From positions 2,232,001 through 2,296,000 of the forward strand of contig NZ_CP036292.1 in the NCBI RefSeq assembly GCF_007751715.1: a stretch of DNA of 64,000 nt, read 5' to 3'. Position numbers and translations under genes: made by a program. Positions 1-8,226 of this stretch are shown in pieces. The notes under the pieces are model-generated. The model was not told where the DNA came from. It was given only the letters and a program-made list of their open reading frames with translations, and ran no database searches. Source of the stretch: Rosistilla oblonga (GTDB taxonomy: Bacteria; Planctomycetota; Planctomycetia; Pirellulales; Pirellulaceae). Positions within the stretch are counted from its first letter, which is position 1; the number at the start of each line of letters is the position of its first letter.

Positions 1-774
1 GCGCAGCAGATGGTCGTCGTCCAGTTCGACTCCGATCCGCAGAACGCCTTCGGAATCGCCTCGCATCATCGCCAGCAGTCGGTGCGAGGGGATCTTCTTG
101 GCCGGTTCACGGTGGTCGGTGTATTGTTCGAACTTGTCGGCCTGGTCCTTTTTGCCGCGGCGAACCTGCGACGTGATTCGCCCGGTTGCAAACGCCTGCT
201 TGGTCATCCAGGTGCGGGTCTCGGCGTTTTCGGACCACTGTTCGGCGACGATATCCAACGCCCCTTGCAGTGCGGCTTCGCGATCGGGGACCTCGAGTTC
301 CGCGTTGACAAACTCCGCGAGGATTTCGTCTTTGGACTTCTTCGATGCCGAGGGATCGAGCAGCAGATCGGCCAGCGGTTGCAAGCCCTTCTGTCTGGCA
401 ACGGTCGCTCGCGTGCGACGCTTTGGTTTGTAGGGAAGGTAGAGGATTTCGAGCGTTTGCAGGTCGGTGCACGATTCGATTTGCCGACGCAGCACGGCGG
501 TCAGTTTTCCCTGTTCATCGATCGTCTTGAGCACCGTCGCTTTCCGCGACGCCAACGCCATCGCTTTTTCCAAAGCGTCTTCGATCGCTCGCAGCGCGAT
601 TTCGTCCAGCCCGCCGGTCGCCTCTTTGCGGTACCGAGCGATAAATGGGATCGTATTGCCTTCGTCCAACAGGTCGACCGCCGCTTCGATCTGCCGAGGG
701 GGAACGTTCAACTCCGCAGCGATTGCCTGAATCGTTTGCTTGCGATCAAATGCCACTTCGTTTTTTGCTGCCAT
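1..774 (-). CDS. tex: Tex-type RNA-binding transcription accessory protein (N-terminal part, cut by window edge)
   Basis: The minus strand is open from an ATG at 774 to the window edge, giving the first 258 codons. The start MAAKNEVAFDR is followed by the Tex N-terminal helical signature: LNVPPRQIEAAVDLLDEG, then TIPFIARYRKEATGGLDE, then a YLPYKPKRRTRATVAR stretch. In known Tex proteins (about 750-800 aa) this region precedes a YqgF-like fold, helix-hairpin-helix motifs and a C-terminal S1 domain, none of which is inside the window. Tex binds RNA and is linked to transcription fidelity and, in pathogens, to toxin expression. It is divergent from glgC, with 286 bp between the starts. Family assignment is secure; completeness cannot be judged. 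Confidence 0.93.
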   Translation of the reverse strand, partial: MAAKNEVAFDRKQTIQAIAAELNVPPRQIEAAVDLLDEGNTIPFIARYRKEATGGLDEIALRAIEDALEKAMALASRKATVLKTIDEQGKLTAVLRRQIESCTDLQTLEILYLPYKPKRRTRATVARQKGLQPLADLLLDPSASKKSKDEILAEFVNAELEVPDREAALQGALDIVAEQWSENAETRTWMTKQAFATGRITSQVRRGKKDQADKFEQYTDHREPAKKIPSHRLLAMMRGDSEGVLRIGVELDDDHLLR

Positions 775-1060
775 TCGGAATATCGTTCGATGAAGGATGC
801 GGAGGCAAATTATGGATGACTGGCCTGGAAGGAACACCGTATCGGTTACTATACGCCTGATGCGTACGATAGTCGCCTCTTTCCCAACCCCACGAGACGG
901 AACCGGACGGTCCGGGTTGCGTGGAAATGGTCAAAATGCGTTGGGTGGGGTGAGTGCCCGTCAAGTCAAAGTCTGATATATTCTCATCTCATTAATTGCG
1001 TCAAGCACAGTCTGCTGTTTGGTGTGCATTCGAGCTGAGCCTTTTGGTTTTGGAGACACA

Positions 1061-2353
1061 ATGCGTAATACAATTGCGCTGATTTTAGGTGGTGGCCGCG
1101 GAACACGTCTATTTCCGCTTACCAAGATTCGTGCGAAACCCGCCGTTCCCTTGGCTGCGAAGTACCGCCTGATCGACATCCCGATCAGCAACTGCATCAG
1201 CAGTGGCGTGAACAAAATTTATTGCCTGACACAGTTCTTGTCGGTCAGTCTGCACCGTCATATTCGGCAGACTTATTCGTTCGATAACTTCAACGGCGGT
1301 TTCGTCGAGTTGTTGGCGGCACAGCAGACCGAGGGCTCTGGAGAGGACTGGTATGAGGGCACCGCCGACGCGGTCCGCAAGAACCTCAGCTACATCCAAC
1401 AGGACTTCGTCGAGCATGTGTTGATCCTGTCGGGCGATCAATTGTATCGCATGGATTACGGCGACATGATGAAGACGCACATCGAATCGGGAGCCGACGT
1501 GACGATCGCGGGTATTCCGGTTTCCCGCGACGAAGCGCACGCTTTGGGAGTGATGCGTGTCGACGATTCGGGCCGTGTTGTCGGGTTCCTTGAGAAACCG
1601 CAGACGCCCGAAGAGATCGATATGGTCAAGATGGATCCGGCGTGGCTCGACAAACAAGGCATTCCCAGCCATGGCCGCGATTGCGTTGCCAGTATGGGCT
1701 TGTACATCTTCAATCGCGACACGCTTGTCGATTTCCTGCAAAAGACGCAGTACCAGGATTTTGGTCGCGAAGTCTTCCCTGCCGCGATTCGATCGCGGAA
1801 GGTGCAGTTGCACTTGTTCGATGGGTACTGGGAAGACATCGGTACGATCAAGGCGTTTTACGAGTGCAATCTGAGTTTGGCTCAGCGTACCCCGCCTTAT
1901 AACTTTAACGATTCGGAGTCGCCGGTTTACAGCCGCCCTCGTTTCTTGCCGCCAACCTTCATGGAAGGCGCTCAAGTGACGGGCAGTCTGATCGCCGACG
2001 GTTGCCGCATCGAAAAAGGTGCTGTGATCGAAAACAGTGTCGTTGGTTTGCGTTGTATTATCGGTGAAGGCGTTGTCATTAAAGACAGCATCATCATGGG
2101 TGCCGACGATTACGAGAGCTCCACTCGCCAACAAACCGCCGCCGCTCAGGGCAAACCGCCCGTCGGAATCGGTGCTGGCAGCGTGGTCCAAGGCGCGATC
2201 CTGGACAAAAATTGCCGCGTCGGCAAAAACGTACGGATCGTCAATGATTCGAACGTCCAAGAGAGCGACACGCACGAAGAGTGCCCGGTCCGCGACGGGA
2301 TTCCGATCGTCTGCAAAAACGCATCGCTCCCCGACGGTTGGAAGCTATCGTAA
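1061..2353 (+). CDS. glgC: Glucose-1-phosphate adenylyltransferase (ADP-glucose pyrophosphorylase)
   Basis: A 430-aa protein of normal GlgC length. It makes ADP-glucose from ATP and glucose-1-phosphate, the committed step of bacterial glycogen synthesis, in the cytosol. The nucleotidyltransferase signature [13 protein letters not shown] is at residues 8-20, followed by [18 protein letters not shown] and the catalytic-region motif [10 protein letters not shown]. The C-terminus has left-handed beta-helix hexapeptides ([13 protein letters not shown]). The ATG at 1061 is chosen over upstream in-frame starts because GGAG lies just before it and the family begins a few residues before the GGGRGTRL motif. 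The sequence resembles the cyanobacterial/plant branch. The next gene starts 13 bp downstream, suggesting co-transcription. Confidence 0.96.
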   Translation: MRNTIALILGGGRGTRLFPLTKIRAKPAVPLAAKYRLIDIPISNCISSGVNKIYCLTQFLSVSLHRHIRQTYSFDNFNGGFVELLAAQQTEGSGEDWYEGTADAVRKNLSYIQQDFVEHVLILSGDQLYRMDYGDMMKTHIESGADVTIAGIPVSRDEAHALGVMRVDDSGRVVGFLEKPQTPEEIDMVKMDPAWLDKQGIPSHGRDCVASMGLYIFNRDTLVDFLQKTQYQDFGREVFPAAIRSRKVQLHLFDGYWEDIGTIKAFYECNLSLAQRTPPYNFNDSESPVYSRPRFLPPTFMEGAQVTGSLIADGCRIEKGAVIENSVVGLRCIIGEGVVIKDSIIMGADDYESSTRQQTAAAQGKPPVGIGAGSVVQGAILDKNCRVGKNVRIVNDSNVQESDTHEECPVRDGIPIVCKNASLPDGWKLS

Positions 2354-2366
2354 AGAGTCTGCGACG

Positions 2367-3926
2367 ATGTCTTTGATTGAGCAACTGTTAGCCAATGCAG
2401 TCGAACACCCCACTGCCTTGGCTTGGATCGACGTGCTCGATCACGCATCGACCCGCTACCACAGCTGGTCGGACATCGGCATTCAAACACTCCAGGCCGC
2501 CGAGCGTATGGCGGCCTGGGGAATCTCCCCCGGCCAGCATGTCGCGATCCTGTGCGACAACAGCCGCCAGTTGGTCGTCCTGCTGGGAGCACTGCGGTTA
2601 GTCGGTCTCTATTCCGACGCCGATCATCCGCCACGCAGCGCCGTCGACATCGTGATCGATGTGCGGTTGCCCGATTCTCATGTCGCGCGGTTGATTGAAC
2701 ATTGCGACGCTCGGTTTGTCTTGATCGGCTCGACGCATTGCGACAGGTCGATCCCCATGCCCACCGATTGCCGCGCGATCGCCGTCGATACGATCTGTTC
2801 CCCGCAGCATGCCACTGCGGCAGACGCCGCGACGCTTCAGCTCGCCGGCGACTGGGCGGCCAATCTCGACCCGACACAGACCGAAGCGATCATGTACACG
2901 TCGGGAACAACCGCCGATCCCAAAGGCGTTGTTCTGTCGCACGGCAACCTCGCCAGCAACGCCGCTGGAAAACTAGCCGCCGTGCCGCAGCAACCCGACG
3001 ACCGGCGGCTGACCCTGCTGCCGATCTCCCATGCCTATGCCCGCACCTGCGACGTGGGGACTTGGATTCTCAGCCGATCGGTGCTCGCTGCCGACAACGG
3101 TTACCGGGGGCTTTTGCGTTTGGCGCCGGTGGTTCGGCCGACCGCGATGAACGTGGTTCCGCACCTTGCCGAAAAGATCGCTCACGTCGCTCGAGCTGCC
3201 GAAACGCCTCAGCAAGGACTCGCTAGTCTTGGACTGGATCGGTTGCGGCTGTTGGGATGTGGCGGCGCCGCGATGCCCGCGGGAACGTTTAAGGACTACA
3301 GCGACTGGGGAATCACTGTCATTCAAGGTTACGGCCTGACCGAATCCTCCCCCGTGATCTGCTCTGCGACTCCCCAGGATGCCGCCCCCGGCGTGGTCGG
3401 TCGCCCAGTAGCTGGCGTCCAACTGAAGCTGGACGCTCGGGGGCAGATCCTCTGCCGCGGCACGGGGCTCGCAAAAACTTATTACAAGCAAGACGCTGCG
3501 ATGGCCGCGCGGATGGATGATGGTTGGTTGCAGACCGGCGACTTGGGACGCCTGGACGCGGAGGGACGCTTGCAGGTCCTCGGGCGGATCGACGACCTGA
3601 TCGTGCTCAGTACGGGGCGGAAGGTGATGCCAGCGGAGATCGAATCGCGGATCTGCCAATTGCCTGGGATCACGCATGCGATCGTTTCGGGAAATGGCCA
3701 GCCGGTTTTGACCGCCTGGATCGCAACCGAGCCCGCTCCGTTGACCGAGGCCGATGCGGCTCGGTGGCTGGGAAAAATCGCCGACCGATTGAGCGATCTG
3801 CCGACGCATGCGATCCCACGCGTCGTCCGAGCGATCGACGTTCCGTTGGCGGTGGAGCGCGGAACGTTGACGGCCAAGGGGACCGTTCGACGCAGCGTCG
3901 TGATGTCGCAGTTGGAACCCGTGTAG
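2367..3926 (+). CDS. AMP-forming acyl-CoA synthetase / AMP-dependent ligase family protein
   Basis: A 519-aa adenylate-forming enzyme. The P-loop-like motif YTSGTTADPKG is at residues 177-187, the A5 motif GYGLTESS at 321-328, the TGDLGRLD and GRIDDLIVLSTGRKVMPAEIE motifs follow, and a C-terminal LTAKGTVRR holds the candidate catalytic lysine. Members activate a carboxylic acid as acyl-AMP and usually pass it to CoA or a carrier protein; the substrate here is not readable from sequence. It sits 13 bp after glgC and 11 bp before the next membrane protein gene, so the three look like one transcription unit. The ATG at 2367 begins right after the glgC stop; the longer upstream extension overlaps glgC and is not credible. 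Confidence 0.88.
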   Translation: MSLIEQLLANAVEHPTALAWIDVLDHASTRYHSWSDIGIQTLQAAERMAAWGISPGQHVAILCDNSRQLVVLLGALRLVGLYSDADHPPRSAVDIVIDVRLPDSHVARLIEHCDARFVLIGSTHCDRSIPMPTDCRAIAVDTICSPQHATAADAATLQLAGDWAANLDPTQTEAIMYTSGTTADPKGVVLSHGNLASNAAGKLAAVPQQPDDRRLTLLPISHAYARTCDVGTWILSRSVLAADNGYRGLLRLAPVVRPTAMNVVPHLAEKIAHVARAAETPQQGLASLGLDRLRLLGCGGAAMPAGTFKDYSDWGITVIQGYGLTESSPVICSATPQDAAPGVVGRPVAGVQLKLDARGQILCRGTGLAKTYYKQDAAMAARMDDGWLQTGDLGRLDAEGRLQVLGRIDDLIVLSTGRKVMPAEIESRICQLPGITHAIVSGNGQPVLTAWIATEPAPLTEADAARWLGKIADRLSDLPTHAIPRVVRAIDVPLAVERGTLTAKGTVRRSVVMSQLEPV

Positions 3927-3937
3927 AGTCAAATCCG

Positions 3938-5575
3938 ATGGAGCCTGTCATTTCAACTGCCGCAACCGATTCGTCGACGACCGAACTTGCAACGACTCGC
4001 CTGCCCGTAGGACGGCGGTTGTGGGAGGTGTCGCTATTGATGTTGTTGTTTTTTGTGCACGCGGGAGACCCGCCGCCGGGAATCAACGAAGCGCATTATT
4101 TGACGAAAGCGAAGAACTTCTGGGATCCCGCTTGGTGTGCTGGTGACATGTTTGTCACGTCGGGCAAAGCCCATCTGATGTTCTACCTGACCGTGGGATG
4201 GTTGACGAAGTTCACGTCGCTGTCAGCCACCGCTTGGATCGGCCGGATCCTCGGTTGGACGATGATCGCGTGGGCGTTGCAGCGGTTGTCGTGGTCGATC
4301 GCTCCGGTGCGGTACGCGAGTTTGCTGGTCGGATTGGTTTGGATCGTCGGCATCGAACAAGCGGATCTGGCCGGCGAGTGGGTGATCGGGGGGATCGAGG
4401 CGAAGGTCTTTGCCTACGGATTTGTGCTGTTTGCGATGGAGGCGATGGTTCGCCAGCGATGGTGGATGGTTTGGCCGTTGTTGGGGGCTGCCAGCGCGTT
4501 CCACGTGTTGGTCGGCGGATGGTCGGTCGTCGCGGCGATGGTTGCGTTGTTGGCGACGCGGCCGTGGACGTTTGCCGAAGTCCGACGCCAGGCGATTCCG
4601 CTGGTGATCGGTGGCGCGATCGCGATGTTAGGCGTGGCGCCTGGGATGGCGACGATGCAAGGCGTCGATCCAGCCGATGCGAAGCAGGCGGCGTCGATCT
4701 ACACCTATCAACGGATCTCGCATCATCTGTACCCAGCCAGCTTCGCCCCGCGGCGCTACATCGGTCATCTGTTGCTGATCGCCGCCACGATTGGACTGGC
4801 TTGGCCGCTGCGACGCGATCCGGTACTGCGACCTTTGTTATGGTTCGCTGTCGGTGCGGTTTCGATCGCGGTGGCGGGAATGTTTGTCGCGATGTTGCCC
4901 GCGGTCGCTCCCGATCTGGCGGCCAGTCTGCTTCGCTACTATTGGTTCCGATTGACCGATTCGATTGTTCCGCTGACCGCTGGCTTGTGTCTGGCGGCAG
5001 CGTTGGCGAGGCCCCAGGTTTCTCGAGCGGTCGCGATCCGAACCGGGTTTGTGGCGGTCGTCTGTATGCTGGTCTTCAGCAGCATGTTTTTGGATCGCCA
5101 GCGGGCGGTGATGCCCGATGCGTGTCGGCAGTCGTTGATCAGCTTCGACGTCCACCGGTCGCCAGAGTATCAAATGCGGATCTATGCCGATTGGCGTAAG
5201 GTCTGCGATTGGGTGCGGGACAACACGCCGCCGGAGGCTGTTTTTCTGAGCCCACGCCATCAACAGACCTTCAAATGGTTTGCCGAGCGAGCCGAAGTGG
5301 TAAATTGGAAGGACGTCCCTCAAGACGCCCCGAGCTTGCTCGAATGGAAGCGGCGGATGGCAGAGATCTTTCCGCGGCGATTGGGTGGCGCACGGGTAAC
5401 GATCCGTTACGACCAGCTGAGAGAATTCCGCGAGCGATACAAGACTGAATATATGATCGTCGATCGTCGGTTGAGTCCCGGGAATCTGCCGCTGGTGATG
5501 ATCTATCCGACGGGCAACGAAGAGAACGCGACCTACCGAATCTACCGATTGCCCGAGGTGGTGGAATCGCCATGA
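3938..5575 (+). CDS. Polytopic membrane protein, DUF6798-like, possible GT-C fold
   Basis: A 545-aa inner-membrane protein with roughly ten hydrophobic segments and a soluble C-terminal part of about 150 residues. The N-terminal loop after the first membrane segment reads GDPPPGINEAHYLTKAKNFW followed by DPAWCAGDMF. I associate this signature with the DUF6798 family of planctomycetes, from memory. An early acidic loop in a multi-spanning protein is typical of GT-C glycosyltransferases that use lipid-linked sugars, so a role in sugar transfer to a lipid or surface polymer is an inference. The ATG at 3938 lies 11 bp after the ligase stop. Position behind glgC would fit carbohydrate metabolism, but no catalytic residue can be assigned. 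Confidence 0.7.
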   Translation: MEPVISTAATDSSTTELATTRLPVGRRLWEVSLLMLLFFVHAGDPPPGINEAHYLTKAKNFWDPAWCAGDMFVTSGKAHLMFYLTVGWLTKFTSLSATAWIGRILGWTMIAWALQRLSWSIAPVRYASLLVGLVWIVGIEQADLAGEWVIGGIEAKVFAYGFVLFAMEAMVRQRWWMVWPLLGAASAFHVLVGGWSVVAAMVALLATRPWTFAEVRRQAIPLVIGGAIAMLGVAPGMATMQGVDPADAKQAASIYTYQRISHHLYPASFAPRRYIGHLLLIAATIGLAWPLRRDPVLRPLLWFAVGAVSIAVAGMFVAMLPAVAPDLAASLLRYYWFRLTDSIVPLTAGLCLAAALARPQVSRAVAIRTGFVAVVCMLVFSSMFLDRQRAVMPDACRQSLISFDVHRSPEYQMRIYADWRKVCDWVRDNTPPEAVFLSPRHQQTFKWFAERAEVVNWKDVPQDAPSLLEWKRRMAEIFPRRLGGARVTIRYDQLREFRERYKTEYMIVDRRLSPGNLPLVMIYPTGNEENATYRIYRLPEVVESP

Positions 5576-5710
5576 CCATCGCGGCGGTATCGTCGGCTGG
5601 GAATCGCGAGCCGATGTATTTGCTACTTTGCTGATCAATCAGATCTGCTACACTGCCAATCAAAGCCCACCCTATTCCCCGCTATTACCCCCGCCTTGGG
5701 AGACTCCGTT

Positions 5711-6844
5711 TTGCACCGTTTGTATATCACCCCCGCGTTTCTTTTGATTCTGGCCCTGACTGGGTGCAACACGAAACCCGCGGCAGATCCTGCGGGTGCC
5801 GAGCCCGATGCGGCGGCGAGCGCTGCGGCTGATGCGAAGCCCGCGCCGACGGTCAGCGACGATGCCGAAGCGGTTGCGGCGATTATGAACGTGACCGAAA
5901 AGGTACGCCGCGATGGCGATGGTTTGATCATCGAAGTCGATTATCGTGGCACGTCGGTCGCCGACGCCGATCTGGCTCCGCTGACCAAGCTGCCGCGACT
6001 GCGTTCGGTGCTGCTGCTTGGAACGCCGATCACCGGTGAAGCTTTGACGACGTTGGCGCAGATCGAATCGTTGGAGAACCTGGATCTCCGCGATACAGCG
6101 GTCGACGATTCCAGTTTGGAACATTTGGTCGGACACAAGCGACTCAAAGCTCTGCGACTGTCGGGCAAGAGCGGCGATTGTTCGGTCGGCGACGACGGGA
6201 TGGCTCACGTCGCTCAGATCCCGAACCTGAAGGTCCTGGCACTCGACTTCTTGTGGGTCAGTGAAGATGGGCTCGACGCGTTGGCTCCGCTGCAACAACT
6301 GCAGGAGATCTACCTCGCCGAAACGACGATCGGCAACGAAGCGATCGCCAAACTGGCTCAATTCCCTCAGCTGAAGAAGGTTCGTTTGGCCCGCAACCAG
6401 ATCGATGCCTCTGGATTGGCTGACATGCCAAAACTGACCAACCTGGAAGAACTCGACCTCAGCGAATGTTCGCAGATCTTGGACGACGCAATGCCGCCGC
6501 TGGGCCAATTGACCAAGCTCAAGAAGCTGAACCTGTGGCGTGTGAACCTGACCGACGCGGGGATCGAACCGCTCAATACGCTCGTGAATATGGAATGGTT
6601 GAATTTGGACAACACGCGTTTGACCGACGCGGGGATGCCACATTTGAGCGGGATGTCGAAGCTGTTGTTCCTGCATCTCGGATCGACTTTAATCACCGAT
6701 GCGGGGCTGGAACCGTTGAAGAATCTTAAGTCGCTCGAAGACTTGAAGGTCACCCGGACCGCGGTCACTCAGGAGGGCGTCGACGCTCTCAAGCCGTCGC
6801 TTCCCAACACCGATATCCAGCTGCGATATCTGGGCGACGAATAA
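5711..6844 (+). CDS. Leucine-rich-repeat lipoprotein
   Basis: A 377-aa secreted lipoprotein. The signal peptide ends in the lipobox LALTGC with Cys19 as the predicted lipidation site, followed by an Ala/Pro-rich linker. About ten RNI-type leucine-rich repeats follow, for example LTDAGIEPLNTLVNMEWLNL, a pattern abundant in planctomycete surface proteins and usually involved in protein-protein contact. A TTG at 5711 is preferred because GGGAG lies 8 nt upstream and the signal peptide starts properly there (MHRLYITPAF). A TTG at 5696 would add five residues and lacks such a site. It follows the glgC cluster after 135 bp. Partner unknown. Confidence 0.85.
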   Translation: MHRLYITPAFLLILALTGCNTKPAADPAGAEPDAAASAAADAKPAPTVSDDAEAVAAIMNVTEKVRRDGDGLIIEVDYRGTSVADADLAPLTKLPRLRSVLLLGTPITGEALTTLAQIESLENLDLRDTAVDDSSLEHLVGHKRLKALRLSGKSGDCSVGDDGMAHVAQIPNLKVLALDFLWVSEDGLDALAPLQQLQEIYLAETTIGNEAIAKLAQFPQLKKVRLARNQIDASGLADMPKLTNLEELDLSECSQILDDAMPPLGQLTKLKKLNLWRVNLTDAGIEPLNTLVNMEWLNLDNTRLTDAGMPHLSGMSKLLFLHLGSTLITDAGLEPLKNLKSLEDLKVTRTAVTQEGVDALKPSLPNTDIQLRYLGDE

Positions 6845-6906
6845 GCCCACCGGAGAGCGGTGCCGCGAAGCCTGTTAAGGTTCGCAAGATGCAGGGGGGC
6901 CTTGCG

Positions 6907-7945
6907 CTTTTACTAGCACGAAGCGCAAGCGAGTGACATCACGGCCGTCGAATCGAATCACTCGCTTGCGCTTCGTGCTAGTATTGCCACCGCACTAAAA
7001 CACTCCAACGTTATCCCCAAATTCGATTAACCGCGTGCCCAGCGGGCCGCGCGCTGGAGGCCTGGACGCCCGGGCGTTGCCAATCGGAAGATAAGTCCGT
7101 GTCGGGACCAATGCTGTTCGCTTTTACTAGCACGAAGCGCCAGCGAGTGACATCACGGCCATCGAATCGAATCGAATCGAATCGAATCGAATCACTCGCT
7201 TGCGCTTCGTGCTAGTATTGCCACCGCACTAAAACACTCCAACGTTATCCCCAAATTCGTTTAACCGCGTGCCCAGCGGGCCGCGCGCTGGAGGCCTGGA
7301 CGCCCGGGCGTTGCCAATCGGAAGATAAGACCGTGTCGGGACCAATGCTGTTCGCTTTTACTAGCACGAAGCGCCAGCGAGTGACATCACGGCCGTCGAA
7401 TCACTCGCTTGCGCTTCGTGCTAGTATTGCCACTGTAATAAAACGCTCCAACGTCATCGCTGAAATTCGTTTAACCGCGTGCCCAGCGGGCCGCGCGCTG
7501 GAGGCCTGGACGCCCGGGCGTTGCCAATCGGAAGATAAGACCGTGTCGGGACCAATGCTGTTCGCTTTTACTAGCACGAAGCGCCAGCGAGTGACATTAC
7601 GGCCGTCGAATCGAAGCGAATCACTCGCTTGCGCTTCGTGCTAGTATTGCCACTATAATAAAACGCTCCAACGTCATCGCTGAAATTCGTTTAACCGCGT
7701 GCCCAGCGGGCCGCGCGCTGGAGGCCTGGACGCCCGGGCGTTGCCAATCGGAAGATAAGACCGTGTCGGGACCAATGCTGTTCGCTTTTACTAGCACGAA
7801 GCGCCAGCGAGTGACATCACGGCCGTCGAATCGAAGCGAATCACTCGCTTGCGCTTCGTGCTAGTATTGCCACTGTAATAAAACGCTCCAACGTCATCGC
7901 TGAAATTCGTTTAACCGCGTGCCCAGCGGGCCGCGCGCTGGAGGT
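6907..7945. repeat. Tandem array of about 210-234 bp units with long inverted repeats
   Basis: Five head-to-tail units begin with CTTTTACTAG at 6907, 7121, 7355, 7565 and 7785 (periods 214, 234, 210 and 220 bp); the fifth stops after CGCGCGCTGGAGG at 7945. Each unit holds an inverted repeat with 25-nt arms starting ACTAGCACGAAGCG and ending CTTCGTGCTAGT. In unit 1 the arms (6912-6936 and 6958-6982) are perfect; later units have one mismatch (GCGCC for GCGCA). The loop varies by copies of an ATCGA pentamer. Further along, every unit has TTAACCGCGTGCCCAGCGGG, the palindrome ACGCCCGGGCGT, and CGTGTCGGGACCAATGCTG (GTCCG in unit 1). The architecture is REP/BIME-like. No gene in it is credible. Confidence 0.95.
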
Positions 7946-8226
7946 TGGTGTCAGGCATGACTTTTTTTCGAGGGAGTCCTGAGGCGATGGCTACTTTCGC
8001 AGGCGGAAACCTGAAAAGCTTGAATCAAGGCAATCCGCTGAAAGTGTTTGCCCTGAATGGTTTGCGGCTACCAAGCGATCAATGCGATTGCAAATCTCCG
8101 ACTACCTTTCGGTGAGCGGAGACTCGTTTTCCGGACTGTCTATTCATCGTTAGAATGGCCGTCGATGCATGGTACCCGAGCGGCGCGGTATTTGTGCCGC
8201 CAACACCCTATCAGCCAATTTCACTT
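7946..8226. other. Non-coding stretch between repeat array and sialidase-like gene
   Basis: This 281-bp stretch carries no supported gene. It begins with a T7 run after the last repeat unit and contains a weak hairpin at 8095-8122 with outer arms TCTCCG and CGGAGA. An in-frame ATG at 8155 could extend the next gene, but the residues it adds do not look like a signal peptide and there is no ribosome-binding site. I see no recognisable promoter. Confidence 0.5.

Noticed and set aside
10-819. 269-codon plus-strand frame at the left edge
   Set aside because: It is antisense to tex, whose protein sequence is unmistakable on the minus strand.
1109-2275. 388-codon open frame antisense to glgC
   Set aside because: It mirrors the glgC codon pattern on the opposite strand and encodes no recognisable protein; a high-G+C shadow.
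7333-7644. 103-codon open frame inside the repeat array (with FTSTKRQRV peptides)
   Set aside because: It repeats with the array, has no start signal, and is a translation of the palindrome arms. Such frames are often annotated as hypothetical genes by mistake.
6907-7945. CRISPR array
   Set aside because: The units are more than 200 bp with internal palindromes and no unique spacers; no cas gene is near.
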